This document shows, piece after piece, positions 8,524 through 17,141 of a stretch of 64,000 bases of DNA. The notes beneath the pieces were generated by a model, which did not search any database, was not told the origin of the DNA, and saw only the letters and a list, made by a program, of their open reading frames with translations. Position 1 is the stretch's first letter; each line of letters starts with the position of its first letter. The stretch comes from Polyangium sp. 6x1 (GTDB lineage Bacteria > Myxococcota_A > Polyangia > Polyangiales > Polyangiaceae). Location of the stretch: assembly GCF_029946515.1 (NCBI RefSeq), contig NZ_JARZHH010000009.1:1-64000 (forward strand), read 5' to 3'. A program made the position numbers and the translations under genes.

Positions 8524-9867
8524 ATCGGGCTTCGGCGCAGGCTCGTACGCGACGACGATCGGGCCCGTCGGGCGGAGGGTGATCATCGGCACGAACGCGA
8601 GCGGGCGCTGTTCGAGGACACGGACGCGGACGCGGCGGAGGATCGTGGCGAGGACGAGGGAGGCCTCGAGGAGGGAGAACTGATTGCCGATGCAGATGCG
8701 AGGTCCGCCGCCGAAGGGATAATACGCGAAGCGAGGGAGAGCGCGCTCGAGGCCGCCGAGCCAGCGTTCGGGGAGGAAGCGCTCGGGCTCGGGGAAATAG
8801 CGGGCGTCGCGGTGGTTGACCCACTGGCTGATCCAGAGCTGGGTGCCTTTGGGGATGCGGTAGCCGGCGAGGGAGGTCTCTTCGATGGCCTCGCGGCCGA
8901 TGGCCCAGGCCGGCGGATAGAGGCGCAAGGTTTCGAGGATCGTGGCGCGGACGAACGGGAGGCGCGCGAGGTGCTCCGTGGTGGGGAGCGCGTCGCCGAG
9001 GACCGTGTTGATCTCGGCGCGGAGGCGCGCCTCGGCGTCGGGGTTTTTCGAGAGCAGGACGAACGCGTAGGAGAGGGCGAGGGCGGTGGTCTCGTGGCCC
9101 GCGAGGAAGAGGGTCATGAGCTCGTCGCGCATCTCGCGATCGGAGAGGCCGCGGCCCGCGTCGTCCTCGGCCGCGAGGAGCATCGAGAGCAGATCGGAGC
9201 CGCCGCCGCCGCGCGCCCGCCGCGCCCGGACGACGCCGAGCAGGACGTCGTCGAGGGTGGCGATGGCCTCGCGGGTGCGGTGATTGTCGGGCAAGGGGAG
9301 GCGCTCGATCCAGGGGAAGAGGGTGATCAAGCCGGTGCCGAATCGATCGACGACGGCGTCGAGCGCGCGGGCGACGTCGGCGGCGCGCGGGCCGACGTCG
9401 CTGTCGAAGAGGGCCTTGCCGACGATTTCGAGGGTGAGTCGCATCATGTCGGCGTGGAGGTCGCGGACCTCGCCGGGCTCCCGGGCGAGGGCGAAGTGCT
9501 CCGCCGCGAGGGCCATGTCGCTGCCGTAGGTGGCGATGCGCTCGCGGTGGAACGCGGGCGCGAGGAGGCGGCGGTGGCGCAGCCAGATGTCGCCTTCGCT
9601 CGTCAGGAGGCCGTCGCCGAGGATACGGCCGAGGCCGCGGGTCATGCGGTCTTTCCAGAAGCGGCGGTGCTCGGTGACGAGGACGCGCTCGATGTCGTCG
9701 GGCTCGCGAACGAGGAAGGCCTCGATGGGGCCGAGGCGCATGCCGACGAGGCGACCGCGCGCGGCGAGGGACATCAGGAAGGCGAGGGGATCGGCGCGGT
9801 AGGCGACGAAGTGGCCGGCAAGGGGGAGGGCGCCGGGGGCCAGGGGCGGGAGAGGGGCGGACGACAT
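8491..9867 (-). CDS. Cytochrome P450, 458 aa
   Basis: Haem-thiolate mono-oxygenase. The I-helix motif is AGHETT, the K-helix ExxR is ETLRLYPP, the meander PERFLPERW precedes, and the haem loop FGGGPRICIG has the thiolate Cys at about residue 392. A Pro-rich N-terminus PLPPLAPGALPLAGHF without an obvious membrane anchor suggests a soluble enzyme, although the core resembles CYP102/CYP4-like fatty-acid or terpene hydroxylases. No ferredoxin or reductase gene is next to it. The gene is convergent with the receiver gene, with a 33-base 3' overlap. Confidence 0.95.
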   Translation of the reverse strand: MSSAPLPPLAPGALPLAGHFVAYRADPLAFLMSLAARGRLVGMRLGPIEAFLVREPDDIERVLVTEHRRFWKDRMTRGLGRILGDGLLTSEGDIWLRHRRLLAPAFHRERIATYGSDMALAAEHFALAREPGEVRDLHADMMRLTLEIVGKALFDSDVGPRAADVARALDAVVDRFGTGLITLFPWIERLPLPDNHRTREAIATLDDVLLGVVRARRARGGGGSDLLSMLLAAEDDAGRGLSDREMRDELMTLFLAGHETTALALSYAFVLLSKNPDAEARLRAEINTVLGDALPTTEHLARLPFVRATILETLRLYPPAWAIGREAIEETSLAGYRIPKGTQLWISQWVNHRDARYFPEPERFLPERWLGGLERALPRFAYYPFGGGPRICIGNQFSLLEASLVLATILRRVRVRVLEQRPLAFVPMITLRPTGPIVVAYEPAPKPDLLRVPVSAVP

Positions 9868-9880
9868 GGGGGTATCGTAG

Positions 9881-9932
9881 CCGGAAGCGGAAGCGGGAGC
9901 GCAAGCGCAAGCGCAAGCGGGACGGGGATTCA
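9881..9932. repeat. Hexanucleotide low-complexity repeat (GGAAGC/GCAAGC)n
   Basis: Runs of GGAAGC, GGGAGC and GCAAGC units directly upstream of the P450 gene. The same repeat type (reverse complement GCTTCC/GCTCCC) appears inside the integrase 3' end at 37.5 kb and in the surface-repeat protein gene at 45.0 kb. A small palindrome CGACGAT/ATCGTCG follows at 9951-9967. Confidence 0.65.
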
Positions 9933-9995
9933 GGGGATCCCGCTCGGGGACGACGATCGTATCGTCGAAAGGGTCGTCGGGCGGAGGGTTTCGTT

Positions 9996-10154
9996 ATGCT
10001 CGGGATCGATGAGGTCGTTTTGGTGATGGCGGGGGACGCGGGGCGAATTGCCGAGCGAATTGAACCGAAGGACGAGGACCTGGCTCGTCAACTTCGGCGC
10101 GCCGTGCAGAGCGTGGCGCTGAATGTGGCGGAAGCGGGGGGAGCTTTCGCCTGA
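9996..10154 (+). pseudogene. Truncated four-helix-bundle (S23/IVS-type) protein remnant
   Basis: An open frame of 52 codons from ATG that reads MLGIDEVVLVM, then KDEDLARQLRRAVQSVALNV and AEAGG before a stop. This is the typical first half of the four-helix-bundle (23S intervening-sequence protein, S23) family, in which DLARQLRRAA.SVALNIAEG is the best conserved stretch; intact members run to roughly 115-130 residues. The second half is missing and the following sequence does not continue it in any frame that I could see. It marks the left part of an accessory region. Family assignment is from memory of the motif. Confidence 0.65.
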
Positions 10155-10395
10155 AGAGTCGGTCTCGCATGCGTCGGAATTGTAAACCCAACGATGCTCT
10201 CCGCGCGGGGAGCGATGCTCGATGCGCTACCGACGAACCCATTCGTCCGAGACACGCATTTCTTGAAAACCGACTTCTTGAAACACACCTTCGATCTCGT
10301 ATCCTGAACAGGAAAGCTGCCGCCTGCTGCGCACCGCTATCCGCTGCCGCGCAAGCCTGATCCGACGTTCGGCACATGAGGAAGAGAGCGAGTCT

Positions 10396-11211
10396 ATGGG
10401 GAGATGGAGCCTCGAGAATATCACCATATTCGCCACGAACCGCACCAGTGCCGAGGTCTTCGGCCATAACGTCCACGCGTTATTTCGGATGCGGTATGAT
10501 GCCTCGCGGCTCAGCAGGTTCCACGAGACCCCGAGGCTCGTATGGCACGAGCATATCATCTGCATGGAAATTCGGAGGAGACCCAGCCCGGCCGGGGATG
10601 CCGCCGGCGCAGATGTGATCACTTCTGTCGCCGCGCACACCGAGGAGTCGCGGACGTGGTGGGAAGTCAGCGTCGACCAGTACGCGCGTAACCCCGGCAG
10701 CCCAAACTTCGCGCCATGGATCGCGCGGTACCGCGAGGGTTATCGCTCCGCCGTTGGGATGCCGGGCTCTGTCATTCGGGGGGGCGCGCAGCTGTTCCAC
10801 CGGCGAGGAGGGGACGCGAATCCGAGGACGCAGAACGTCAATACGGCGGACGACCAGGCAGAGGCGAGCCGCCGCTACCTTGGAAAGAAGGGCGGGATCC
10901 TCACGATAGAGATACACGATGTCCCCAGCATCGGCCTCAGCGGCGAATGGGATGTCAAGGAGCGGTATCTCTTCTTCACGCTCGGCGTCCAAGGCGGCAC
11001 GGTCTGGAGGAGGGTGAGGCAACACCTGCGCGTGGACAAGTCGCTGCCGCCGGACCTGTGGACGAGGACCTTGGAGGTCGAACCTCTCGAGCCGGGCGTC
11101 CAACCCGCTTGGGAGACGAACGTAGATACCACCGGGTTTACCCGAGTCGATCCGCCCGCCCACTTGACACAAGTGAACCAACCACTTCTGGTGGGGGGTG
11201 AATTCGTTTGA
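10396..11211 (+). CDS. Hypothetical protein, 271 aa
   Basis: Not recognised. A purine-rich ribosome site (GAGGAAGAGAG) precedes the ATG. The protein appears soluble, rich in Arg, Trp and Tyr, with beta-prone segments (NITIFATNRTS, LVWHEHIICMEI, RYLFFTLGV) and no signal peptide. Segments such as WWEVSVDQYARNP and GGILTIEIHDVP suggest a globular domain. It is flanked by two decayed gene fragments and followed by a sigma-factor remnant that begins at its stop codon, so it sits in a recombination-prone accessory area. Confidence 0.6.
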   Translation: MGRWSLENITIFATNRTSAEVFGHNVHALFRMRYDASRLSRFHETPRLVWHEHIICMEIRRRPSPAGDAAGADVITSVAAHTEESRTWWEVSVDQYARNPGSPNFAPWIARYREGYRSAVGMPGSVIRGGAQLFHRRGGDANPRTQNVNTADDQAEASRRYLGKKGGILTIEIHDVPSIGLSGEWDVKERYLFFTLGVQGGTVWRRVRQHLRVDKSLPPDLWTRTLEVEPLEPGVQPAWETNVDTTGFTRVDPPAHLTQVNQPLLVGGEFV

Positions 11212-11318
11212 CGCGGGCGATCGAAGAGCAAGCCGAATTCCTCGGCATCAAACCGAAGACCGCCCACGCCCGCCTGCACCTCGCCCGTGGGCACCTGAAG
11301 CTGCTCGCGCTCACGTGA
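11208..11318 (+). pseudogene. Fragment of an ECF sigma factor region 4 (HTH)
   Basis: A short open frame from a TTG overlapping the stop of the preceding gene to the TGA at 11316-11318. It reads AIEEQAEFLGIKPKTAHARL followed by HLARGHLK, which fits the helix-turn-helix of sigma-70 region 4 in ECF factors (pattern EIA..LGI...TV..RL..AR..L). Nothing of regions 2-3 is present upstream, where a stop lies at 11199-11201. I read it as the 3' stump of a deleted sigma gene; a stand-alone small HTH protein is less likely. Confidence 0.5.
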
Positions 11319-11400
11319 TCCGCTTCCGCTTCGGATTCCGTCACCCCTGACCCGGCGTAACCCGCTGGATCCGCATCCTGCTGACGACGGATCGGCACCG

Positions 11401-11667
11401 TTGGCGCGCGTTGGTGCCACTTCGGACCCCGTGGCCGCCCTTTGGGGCATCCCCGGAGCCGACCCACGCAGGACCCTTCTCGCCATCCTCGTCCAGGGCG
11501 AGGTCACGGCAGCGGCAGCGGGCGACATCGACGCCGCGACGGTGGCGCATGATGCTGCCAACCGGCTCCTCGCGATGTTCCCGGACACTGACGACGACAC
11601 CACAGCCGCCGCGCGAGCGGCGCACACGGCCGTCGCCAAGCTTCTTCGCGTCATGAATCGACGGTGA
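11401..11667 (+). CDS. Small hypothetical helical protein, 88 aa
   Basis: No known family. The TTG start (alternatively a later GTG) opens an Ala-rich sequence, predicted mostly helical, with TLLAILVQGEV, an acidic DTDDDTT stretch and a basic C-terminus LLRVMNRR. Codon use is GC3-rich like the genome, and a strong palindrome lies 17 bases past the stop, which together support a real gene. There is no signal peptide or membrane span. Confidence 0.4.
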   Translation: MARVGATSDPVAALWGIPGADPRRTLLAILVQGEVTAAAAGDIDAATVAHDAANRLLAMFPDTDDDTTAAARAAHTAVAKLLRVMNRR

Positions 11668-11683
11668 ACCAAACCAACCGCAA

Positions 11684-11705
11684 GCCCCCTCGCATGCGAG
11701 GGGGC
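11684..11705. terminator. Perfect 22-nt palindrome, probable terminator
   Basis: Arms GCCCCCTCGCA and TGCGAGGGGGC, 11 bp each and fully self-complementary, directly after the 88-residue gene. No T-run follows on the plus strand, so intrinsic termination would be atypical. It also bounds the AT-richer methyltransferase cassette that starts a little further on. Confidence 0.55.
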
Positions 11706-11829
11706 CTCGCACGTTTATCCCCGGGAGCGCCCGAAGCCGAGCATCGAGGCGGGGCTCGACAGACGGACCCGCAAGCGACCCTTGGCCAGGGCCGCGTAAA
11801 CTCAAGGAAGGAGCGACCTGTTCGGCGCT

Positions 11830-12615
11830 CTAGGTGGACGCACGCGTCCTAGGTCGCACGAGGCGTCCACTCCGGGGTGTGCGACCCCTCGGTGCGGGCG
11901 TCACGCCATTCTGAGACTGTCCACTCCCCGGCGGATTCGGATTCGTCCCGCTGTGGCTCATCGTTAGAATTAAGTGATGACATGTGAGTCGCGACGGGTA
12001 TTTCTTTCCCTTGGGAACCGAGCGCGCATGCTTCGAAATTGAATGAGGGCGTGCCCCAAAGGATGGGTGCCCATTCAATTTGCAGCTTAATTCCGATGCG
12101 ACTTTTGTAAGTACAGCCGCTGGGCTTCCACTTAGGAGATAGCCAAGCATCCCGCCTTCCCCCGTGAATGGCGCGTATCGACAAGAAACGAACTGCTCTA
12201 CAATTGCCTTTACGTATTCGGCGGTTGAAGAATCAGTTCTCAGCACTTTGGCTTCAAGCGGCCAGATGACGCGCCAGTTGGAGTGTAGAACAAACGCAAT
12301 GTCGTACTGCGGAGGCTGAGCCGGCGCAGGCTGCCTGGACTCTTCCTCGAAGGTGCCATGCTGTACGTAGAAAGGCTCAGCGCCCGTGAGCTCGCGGCGG
12401 ATCATAGGCTCTAAGAACTGCGTGATTTGGCGTTCCAAATCGTCTTCCGCCAGGCTCAAGTCTATCTTGGCAATTATGTCTATTAGCAACCGATCGTACG
12501 CCGCCCAGACAGCCTTGAGTAGGTTGACAATGGCGTCTGCACTCCATTCAGAAGCCAACTGGCTCAGTTCTGGAGTCTCCCAACGCAACTCACCCGGCGT
12601 AAAGCGTCTGTTCAT
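11830..12615 (-). CDS. PD-(D/E)XK-like protein, partner of the methyltransferase, 261 aa
   Basis: Probable nuclease-fold protein. Residues 75, 105, 121 and 123 give an E...D...E-x-K arrangement (RRELTG, QYDIAFV, PLEAKVL) typical of the PD-(D/E)XK core of restriction-like nucleases. It continues with GEGGMLGYLLSG, RSVPKGKKYPS and CHHLIL, which look like conserved blocks of an uncharacterised family found next to N6-adenine methylases. Its ATG overlaps the stop of the methyltransferase gene by four bases (ATGA), so the two are translationally coupled. The last 45 residues are low-complexity and may be a read-through tail. Base composition is lower in GC than the neighbouring chromosome. Cleavage activity is inferred, not shown. 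Confidence 0.72.
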   Translation of the reverse strand: MNRRFTPGELRWETPELSQLASEWSADAIVNLLKAVWAAYDRLLIDIIAKIDLSLAEDDLERQITQFLEPMIRRELTGAEPFYVQHGTFEEESRQPAPAQPPQYDIAFVLHSNWRVIWPLEAKVLRTDSSTAEYVKAIVEQFVSCRYAPFTGEGGMLGYLLSGSPAAVLTKVASELSCKLNGHPSFGARPHSISKHARSVPKGKKYPSRLTCHHLILTMSHSGTNPNPPGSGQSQNGVTPAPRGRTPRSGRLVRPRTRAST

Positions 12616-15600
12616 TGTGACGCGTCCATCCTTGACGAACCGATAATGTCCGCAGCAACGTCATCAGCGTCTCGAAGTGCCCTAGAGCCCGTCCAATATC
12701 GCATCCTGTTCGGTTTCACAAGGTATACGGTTGGAACCCGCCGGGCGCCGACTTGAACTGAGTCGTACACCCTCGCAGTCGCCTGGTAGAAGATTCCACC
12801 ACTCTTTCGTCGCTGAGAGAGGAGTATGTCGTTAAGGCGTTGCAGGCGCGCGATTAATTGACTATCGGTATCATGGCATATCTCCACCCCGTCGCGAGCT
12901 ACGCCGAGGTGGATCGCGACTAGTCGTACGGGAAAATCTTGGTTCGGGATTGAGAACAGTGTAGCGCTGGCCTTCTTGGAAAATCCCGCACCAATGCACC
13001 GAACAAATGTTTCACAGTAGCGCATCAACACGTCGTGACTAGCTGGCGCCTTGCCAACGCCGAGGTGTGGTTGGCGAAAATCGGCAAGGGTAACACGACA
13101 AAAATCGTCAATAAGAAGCCAGTCAAACTCGCGGAGTCCGAGCCACTGTCCAGCAACCGTATCAGGATTACTGGCGTTCGCAGCCAGTTCGTGATAGCCG
13201 ATTCGCTGCATCACGTCCGAAGCGGCCGACGGGTCCCCAATGGGCATGCAAAGCAGTTCCTTGACCAGAACTTCTGGCCGATAGAACGCAACCCTGCCGC
13301 TAGTCAGCGTGAAGAAGTATCGTGCAACGGAACTGCCCATAACTGCGCATGTCGCCTCAGCTATGGCACGATCCTTCTCCGGAAAGTGCATTCCGTATAC
13401 ACTTGACGCTGGAAATATTGCTCTGCGATCTACGATCGCAGAACGAAATCCGTGCTCAACAGTACACGACTTTCCCATTAAAAGGATTGGCGCATTAAAA
13501 ATGCCCTTGTTTACAAAATGGCCATCATCAAAAGCTGGGTCCCAATTAGGCTCCAAGGAGTCGAGGATCTCAAACGGTAATAGATGATGACCGGGTTTTA
13601 CGATAGCATAAGTCCCATCGGCCAGATCCTCCATGATGAGTTTGCGATTGCCCCGCTTATATCCCTCACCTCCGATCCATCCTTCGCGTGATTTTAGCGT
13701 TCCGAGGGTGTGGGGCTGCTGTCGAAGCCGATGGATCAGTTCAAGGTCCCGGTTACCTCCCCAAGTGAGCACCGACCACAGCCAAGGGTCGGTTGCACAT
13801 TGGTCGTTCTTCACGAAGTGTATGTCATGAGGCTCAATAACCACCCGTTCATCACTTGCATCGTCGCGCTGCTTTGTCGAATAGTATAGGACCTCGTGGT
13901 CTCTCGCAGGCGACTGTGCTTGCATGGTAATCACGCAAGATGGCGCTAGGCTTTTAGAAAACAGTCCAAATCGTAGGGCTGACAGGTTGGCGATTTCCGT
14001 TACAGCAAACTGAGTAAATAGCCGCTTCCGATACCGTTCGATAACTTTGGATCGATTGAACAATAGAGCGCCAGCGGGTTGCAGCATCACGATGGTGCCG
14101 TCCGGCTTGCTTAGTTCAGCTGCGCGAGGAAGGAACAGTGTCCCAATCTCATCGTTTGCCGTTACCCACTTGTTCGCACGGGACCACACCCGCGCGTCCT
14201 CCGTCATGTGACCTTCGCCCCAAGGTGCATTGCCAACCACGAGGTCGAACGAAGGCTGCCCAAGGCGCTCCACGGTGGTCGGCGAAAAGAAGTCACCGAC
14301 CATGATACTACGGTTTCTGAGGCGCGGAAATTTTACTTGGGTCCAATAATGCCGCGGATCTATCTGATCGCACATGGATAGGTACAAGCTGAATGAAGCT
14401 ACGCGCACTGCGCTCGGATGAATGTCGATGCCACAAATATTTCGTTTAAGTATCGTGGCCAACACCGACGCGTTAACGTCGTCATCCGGATGCGCGCTTC
14501 TCCAGCGATGAATGAGCCGCTGAAAGCATTTGACAAGAAAGACGCCAGAGCCACATGCCGGGTCCAGTATCCGCAGGTTCCATTGGGTTTCGGTCCACGG
14601 CAAAGCACTATCGAGGACAAGGTCGACAATATGCTCCGGGGTATAATGAGCGCCCGCGCTTGACTGGTCCTCGTGAACAAACTCTTCGTAGATGCTGCTT
14701 ATGAACTCCAGCGGAATTACATCGAATGAGTACATTGGCCAGAGACACGCCTGTCCATCCTCCAACTTGAGCCGACCGCCGATAAAGTCGGCGAGCATCG
14801 AGAGGTGCGTCTGTCCTACCGCAGACATCTCTCGCTGCCACTCAGCCTCCCTTGCCTCTGGGGTATCGCCTTCGCCAGGAAAGAGATCGCCGTTGAACTT
14901 GTCGTTCAGCCATTTGAAGAGTTGGTACGCATCGCCTTTGTGCGATAATATTCCGTCCAGGGACGTGTGAAGATTGCTGAGGACACCGCCGTCGTACAAG
15001 CGACGAAGTACGGCGGGACTGAGCGCTGGCACGCCGGCTGCGTCAAGCCTCTGCATCAAAAACTGAATGAATATGACGCGCGCCAACAGATCATGGATAA
15101 TGTCCTCTGGCAGCTGCGTGGCCTTCATTTGTTTTCGAAGCTGCTTTAAATTGGCCAACAGCAGAAGATCCGCACGCTCTTCCCGCATAAAGTGCGGCTC
15201 GTTCTTTTGAAAAAATTGGCCCGTTGCCAGTTCGACCCAATGGAGGGATTGTGCCGCCTGGCTTGCGATCTTCTTGGGATCGATCGATGCTACCAGTGAT
15301 TCATCGGCAAGCTGTTCCTTGCCTGTGCTGGGGCGCTTCCAGCAGGTCCAAGCCCTAATAAGATGTGGCTCCAGGGTCACGAGGAGGCGGGATCGGCAAA
15401 AATTCCACGCCAGGCGTCGAGCCTCCTCGATGAGCTTGGCCTCAACGGGACGGTCAAACTCGCATACGATCGCAATGGGAGCTTCTGTTGTGTCGGCCCT
15501 CGGATTCTCCGCGAGAATGCCGACCCTGACGCGGGCGTCCGTCAGTCTGCTGAGTGCCCTACCGATTTTGTCTTGGGCCAGGGACGCAATGACCCCCGGA

Positions 15601-15674
15601 CCCGCACCAGACGGCTCCACAACCTCTTCAGGGGACGGCCAGCCAAGGAACTGGTGAACAACCGGCAGCAACAT
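12612..15674 (-). CDS. N6-adenine-type DNA methyltransferase (Eco57I/type IIG-like), 1020 aa
   Basis: Large DNA methylase. The SAM motif I DPACGSGVFLV lies at about residue 367, the catalytic motif IV appears as NAPWGEG at about residue 479 (a variant of N-P-P-W), and EEFVHEDQSSAGAHYTPEHI is the entry motif seen in type I M and type IIG enzymes. The first 130 residues form a separate alpha/beta domain in which I find no clear nuclease signature, so cutting may depend on the downstream PD-(D/E)XK-like gene. The C-terminal 400 residues should contain target recognition (WIGGEGYKRGN, then GKSCTVEHGFR). No hsdS, helicase, pglZ or brxC is nearby, which argues against type I, DISARM or BREX. Lower GC suggests acquisition by transfer. 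Confidence 0.88.
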   Translation of the reverse strand: MLLPVVHQFLGWPSPEEVVEPSGAGPGVIASLAQDKIGRALSRLTDARVRVGILAENPRADTTEAPIAIVCEFDRPVEAKLIEEARRLAWNFCRSRLLVTLEPHLIRAWTCWKRPSTGKEQLADESLVASIDPKKIASQAAQSLHWVELATGQFFQKNEPHFMREERADLLLLANLKQLRKQMKATQLPEDIIHDLLARVIFIQFLMQRLDAAGVPALSPAVLRRLYDGGVLSNLHTSLDGILSHKGDAYQLFKWLNDKFNGDLFPGEGDTPEAREAEWQREMSAVGQTHLSMLADFIGGRLKLEDGQACLWPMYSFDVIPLEFISSIYEEFVHEDQSSAGAHYTPEHIVDLVLDSALPWTETQWNLRILDPACGSGVFLVKCFQRLIHRWRSAHPDDDVNASVLATILKRNICGIDIHPSAVRVASFSLYLSMCDQIDPRHYWTQVKFPRLRNRSIMVGDFFSPTTVERLGQPSFDLVVGNAPWGEGHMTEDARVWSRANKWVTANDEIGTLFLPRAAELSKPDGTIVMLQPAGALLFNRSKVIERYRKRLFTQFAVTEIANLSALRFGLFSKSLAPSCVITMQAQSPARDHEVLYYSTKQRDDASDERVVIEPHDIHFVKNDQCATDPWLWSVLTWGGNRDLELIHRLRQQPHTLGTLKSREGWIGGEGYKRGNRKLIMEDLADGTYAIVKPGHHLLPFEILDSLEPNWDPAFDDGHFVNKGIFNAPILLMGKSCTVEHGFRSAIVDRRAIFPASSVYGMHFPEKDRAIAEATCAVMGSSVARYFFTLTSGRVAFYRPEVLVKELLCMPIGDPSAASDVMQRIGYHELAANASNPDTVAGQWLGLREFDWLLIDDFCRVTLADFRQPHLGVGKAPASHDVLMRYCETFVRCIGAGFSKKASATLFSIPNQDFPVRLVAIHLGVARDGVEICHDTDSQLIARLQRLNDILLSQRRKSGGIFYQATARVYDSVQVGARRVPTVYLVKPNRMRYWTGSRALRDADDVAADIIGSSRMDASQ

Positions 15675-16052
15675 GGTTCGTCGAGTTTTGCGGGGACGGT
15701 AAGCTAATTGCTAGGTACGCGTCAAGACATGTGTGTGCGTTTCGGGAGTTTGGGGTCCAGTTGGCATGCACTGCGGCTCATGTGTGCTGTGGCTCACGCG
15801 TTGGGTACACGGACCGGGGATGGAGATGGGGCCGACCGGGCGCGGTCGAGGTTGCACGATCAGCGTCCGGCGCGGGCGGGCCCGCCCGACACCGGCTTCC
15901 AGGGGCCTCCCGTTTGTACGGGCCGTCGTCACGTTCCCGGCACACAACCGAGTTAGATCGTGTCGCGGATCTCGCTCGCAAGCTGCCGAAGCGCACGACG
16001 TACGAGACCCGGGGCTTGTGTTTTCGTCGAAAGGGCGCCCCGGGTTGTCAAT
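15675..16052. other. Intergenic region without a convincing gene
   Basis: About 380 bases upstream of the methyltransferase gene, which should contain its promoter near 15690-15720 (an AT-richer stretch GGTAAGCTAATTGC). A GC-rich palindrome CGGGCGGG/CCCGCCCG occurs at about 15874-15889. Open frames here show no family resemblance. Confidence 0.5.
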
Positions 16053-16466
16053 TTATGCTGCGGTACGCTTGCGCCCACGCGCGAAGACTTCGACGACGAC
16101 ATTGGACGCGATGCGGTGCAGCTCCTCGGCCGCGCGGGCTGCCTCCTCGGGAGTCGCGGCAAAGCCGCGGAAAACGTCGCGCCCCTCGGCGTCGATGAGC
16201 CCCTCTCGGACGTAAATGCACCCATCGCTCCCGAGCGCGAGCGGCTGCACGATCGCCCAGAGCAGCAAGCGCCCGACCCCAAACTTCTGGGCCTCGTCGG
16301 CACGCAGCGCATAGCCCACGAACACCGGACGGCCCGGCGGCGGGGCGCTCTCAAAGGTAAAATAGAGCTTTCCGTCACTGGCGAGCGCGAACGCCGTGGC
16401 CAACTCCACAGATTCGGCTGTCTCGGACTCGGGCATCTTTTTCTTGGGCGTGCTGTTGCTGGGCAT
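16053..16466 (-). CDS. Hypothetical protein, 137 aa
   Basis: Not recognised. A good ribosome site (AGGAGACACC) precedes the ATG. After a polar N-terminus (STPKKKMPESE), the protein has beta-hairpin-like segments (GKLYFTFESAPPPGRPVFVG, GCIYVREGLI) and ends in a long helix EEAARAAEELHRIASNVVVE with a basic tail. It follows the 218-residue gene by 18 bases and is probably in one operon with it. Confidence 0.55.
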   Translation of the reverse strand: MPSNSTPKKKMPESETAESVELATAFALASDGKLYFTFESAPPPGRPVFVGYALRADEAQKFGVGRLLLWAIVQPLALGSDGCIYVREGLIDAEGRDVFRGFAATPEEAARAAEELHRIASNVVVEVFARGRKRTAA

Positions 16467-16484
16467 GATGGTGTCTCCTACGTT

Positions 16485-17141
16485 TCAAAGGGGGACCCGG
16501 AGCCGGAGCTGCACGCGCTCGGGTCGAGCATGGTCTATGGTGAGCGAGACGATGCCCGCTCTTTCCAGCCGAAGCAGGGCGGGCACGAGCGCGCCCGAAA
16601 ACGACAAGTTCGGGAGTCTGTCCCGCAACCGTGCGAGCGAGACGAAGCCGTCGCTGTCCACCCGCATCCGAGACAGTGCGAAGTGGACGAGGCCCTCGTC
16701 GTGTGCATCCTCCCCGAGTTTCCGAAGCTCGCACGCGTAATACGCGACGTGGATCGCAGCTTTTTGAAAGGCAGGCTCCGCGCGCATAAGCTCGAGGAGG
16801 AGCTGCTCGCCGCGTTCATCGTGCGCGACAGCGCGCGCGGCAACCAAGGTGGACCTCTCCGAGCGAGACAGGGGAAGCGGAGGGAGCCGATCCGAGAGCC
16901 GGCGCCGGCGCAAGCGCGCTCGTACACGGTAGACGAGGGCATGGGCCAGAGCCCCGAGGCACCTCCAACGCGACGGAGGATCAAAGACCGTATCTCGGGG
17001 CGGCGGCTCTGAATGCGCGACGCTCGGGCGAATGCCGCTTGGTGGCGGCGGAAGCAGCGCTTGGCGGACCATCACGGCCGTAGCAGCGTCGTCGTCGTCG
17101 CCTGTGGGAACGTGCGTTGGCCGGTCATGCAAGGCGAGCAT
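16485..17141 (-). CDS. Hypothetical protein, possible winged-helix-like C-terminus, 218 aa
   Basis: Not recognised. The N-terminal 70 residues are Pro/Arg-rich and probably disordered. The rest is helical with LVHFALSRMRVDSDGFVSLA, LRDRLPNLSFSGALVPALLR and LERAGIVSLTIDH, an order of helices and a closing beta pair that resembles a winged-helix domain, but without a decisive motif. It is first in a two-gene operon with the 137-residue gene. No signal peptide or membrane span. Confidence 0.5.
   Translation of the reverse strand: MLALHDRPTHVPTGDDDDAATAVMVRQALLPPPPSGIRPSVAHSEPPPRDTVFDPPSRWRCLGALAHALVYRVRARLRRRRLSDRLPPLPLSRSERSTLVAARAVAHDERGEQLLLELMRAEPAFQKAAIHVAYYACELRKLGEDAHDEGLVHFALSRMRVDSDGFVSLARLRDRLPNLSFSGALVPALLRLERAGIVSLTIDHARPERVQLRLRVPL

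Noticed and set aside
9996-10154. Sign of a diversity-generating retroelement (Avd-like fragment)
   Set aside because: No reverse transcriptase, template repeat or variable repeat is visible in the window.
12612-15674. BREX PglX or DISARM methylase
   Set aside because: No pglZ, brxC, helicase or other system genes next to it; only the small PD-(D/E)XK-like partner.
15675-16052. Several open frames of 70-160 codons in the intergenic region
   Set aside because: They overlap each other on both strands, have low-complexity Arg/Pro/Gly content and no ribosome site.
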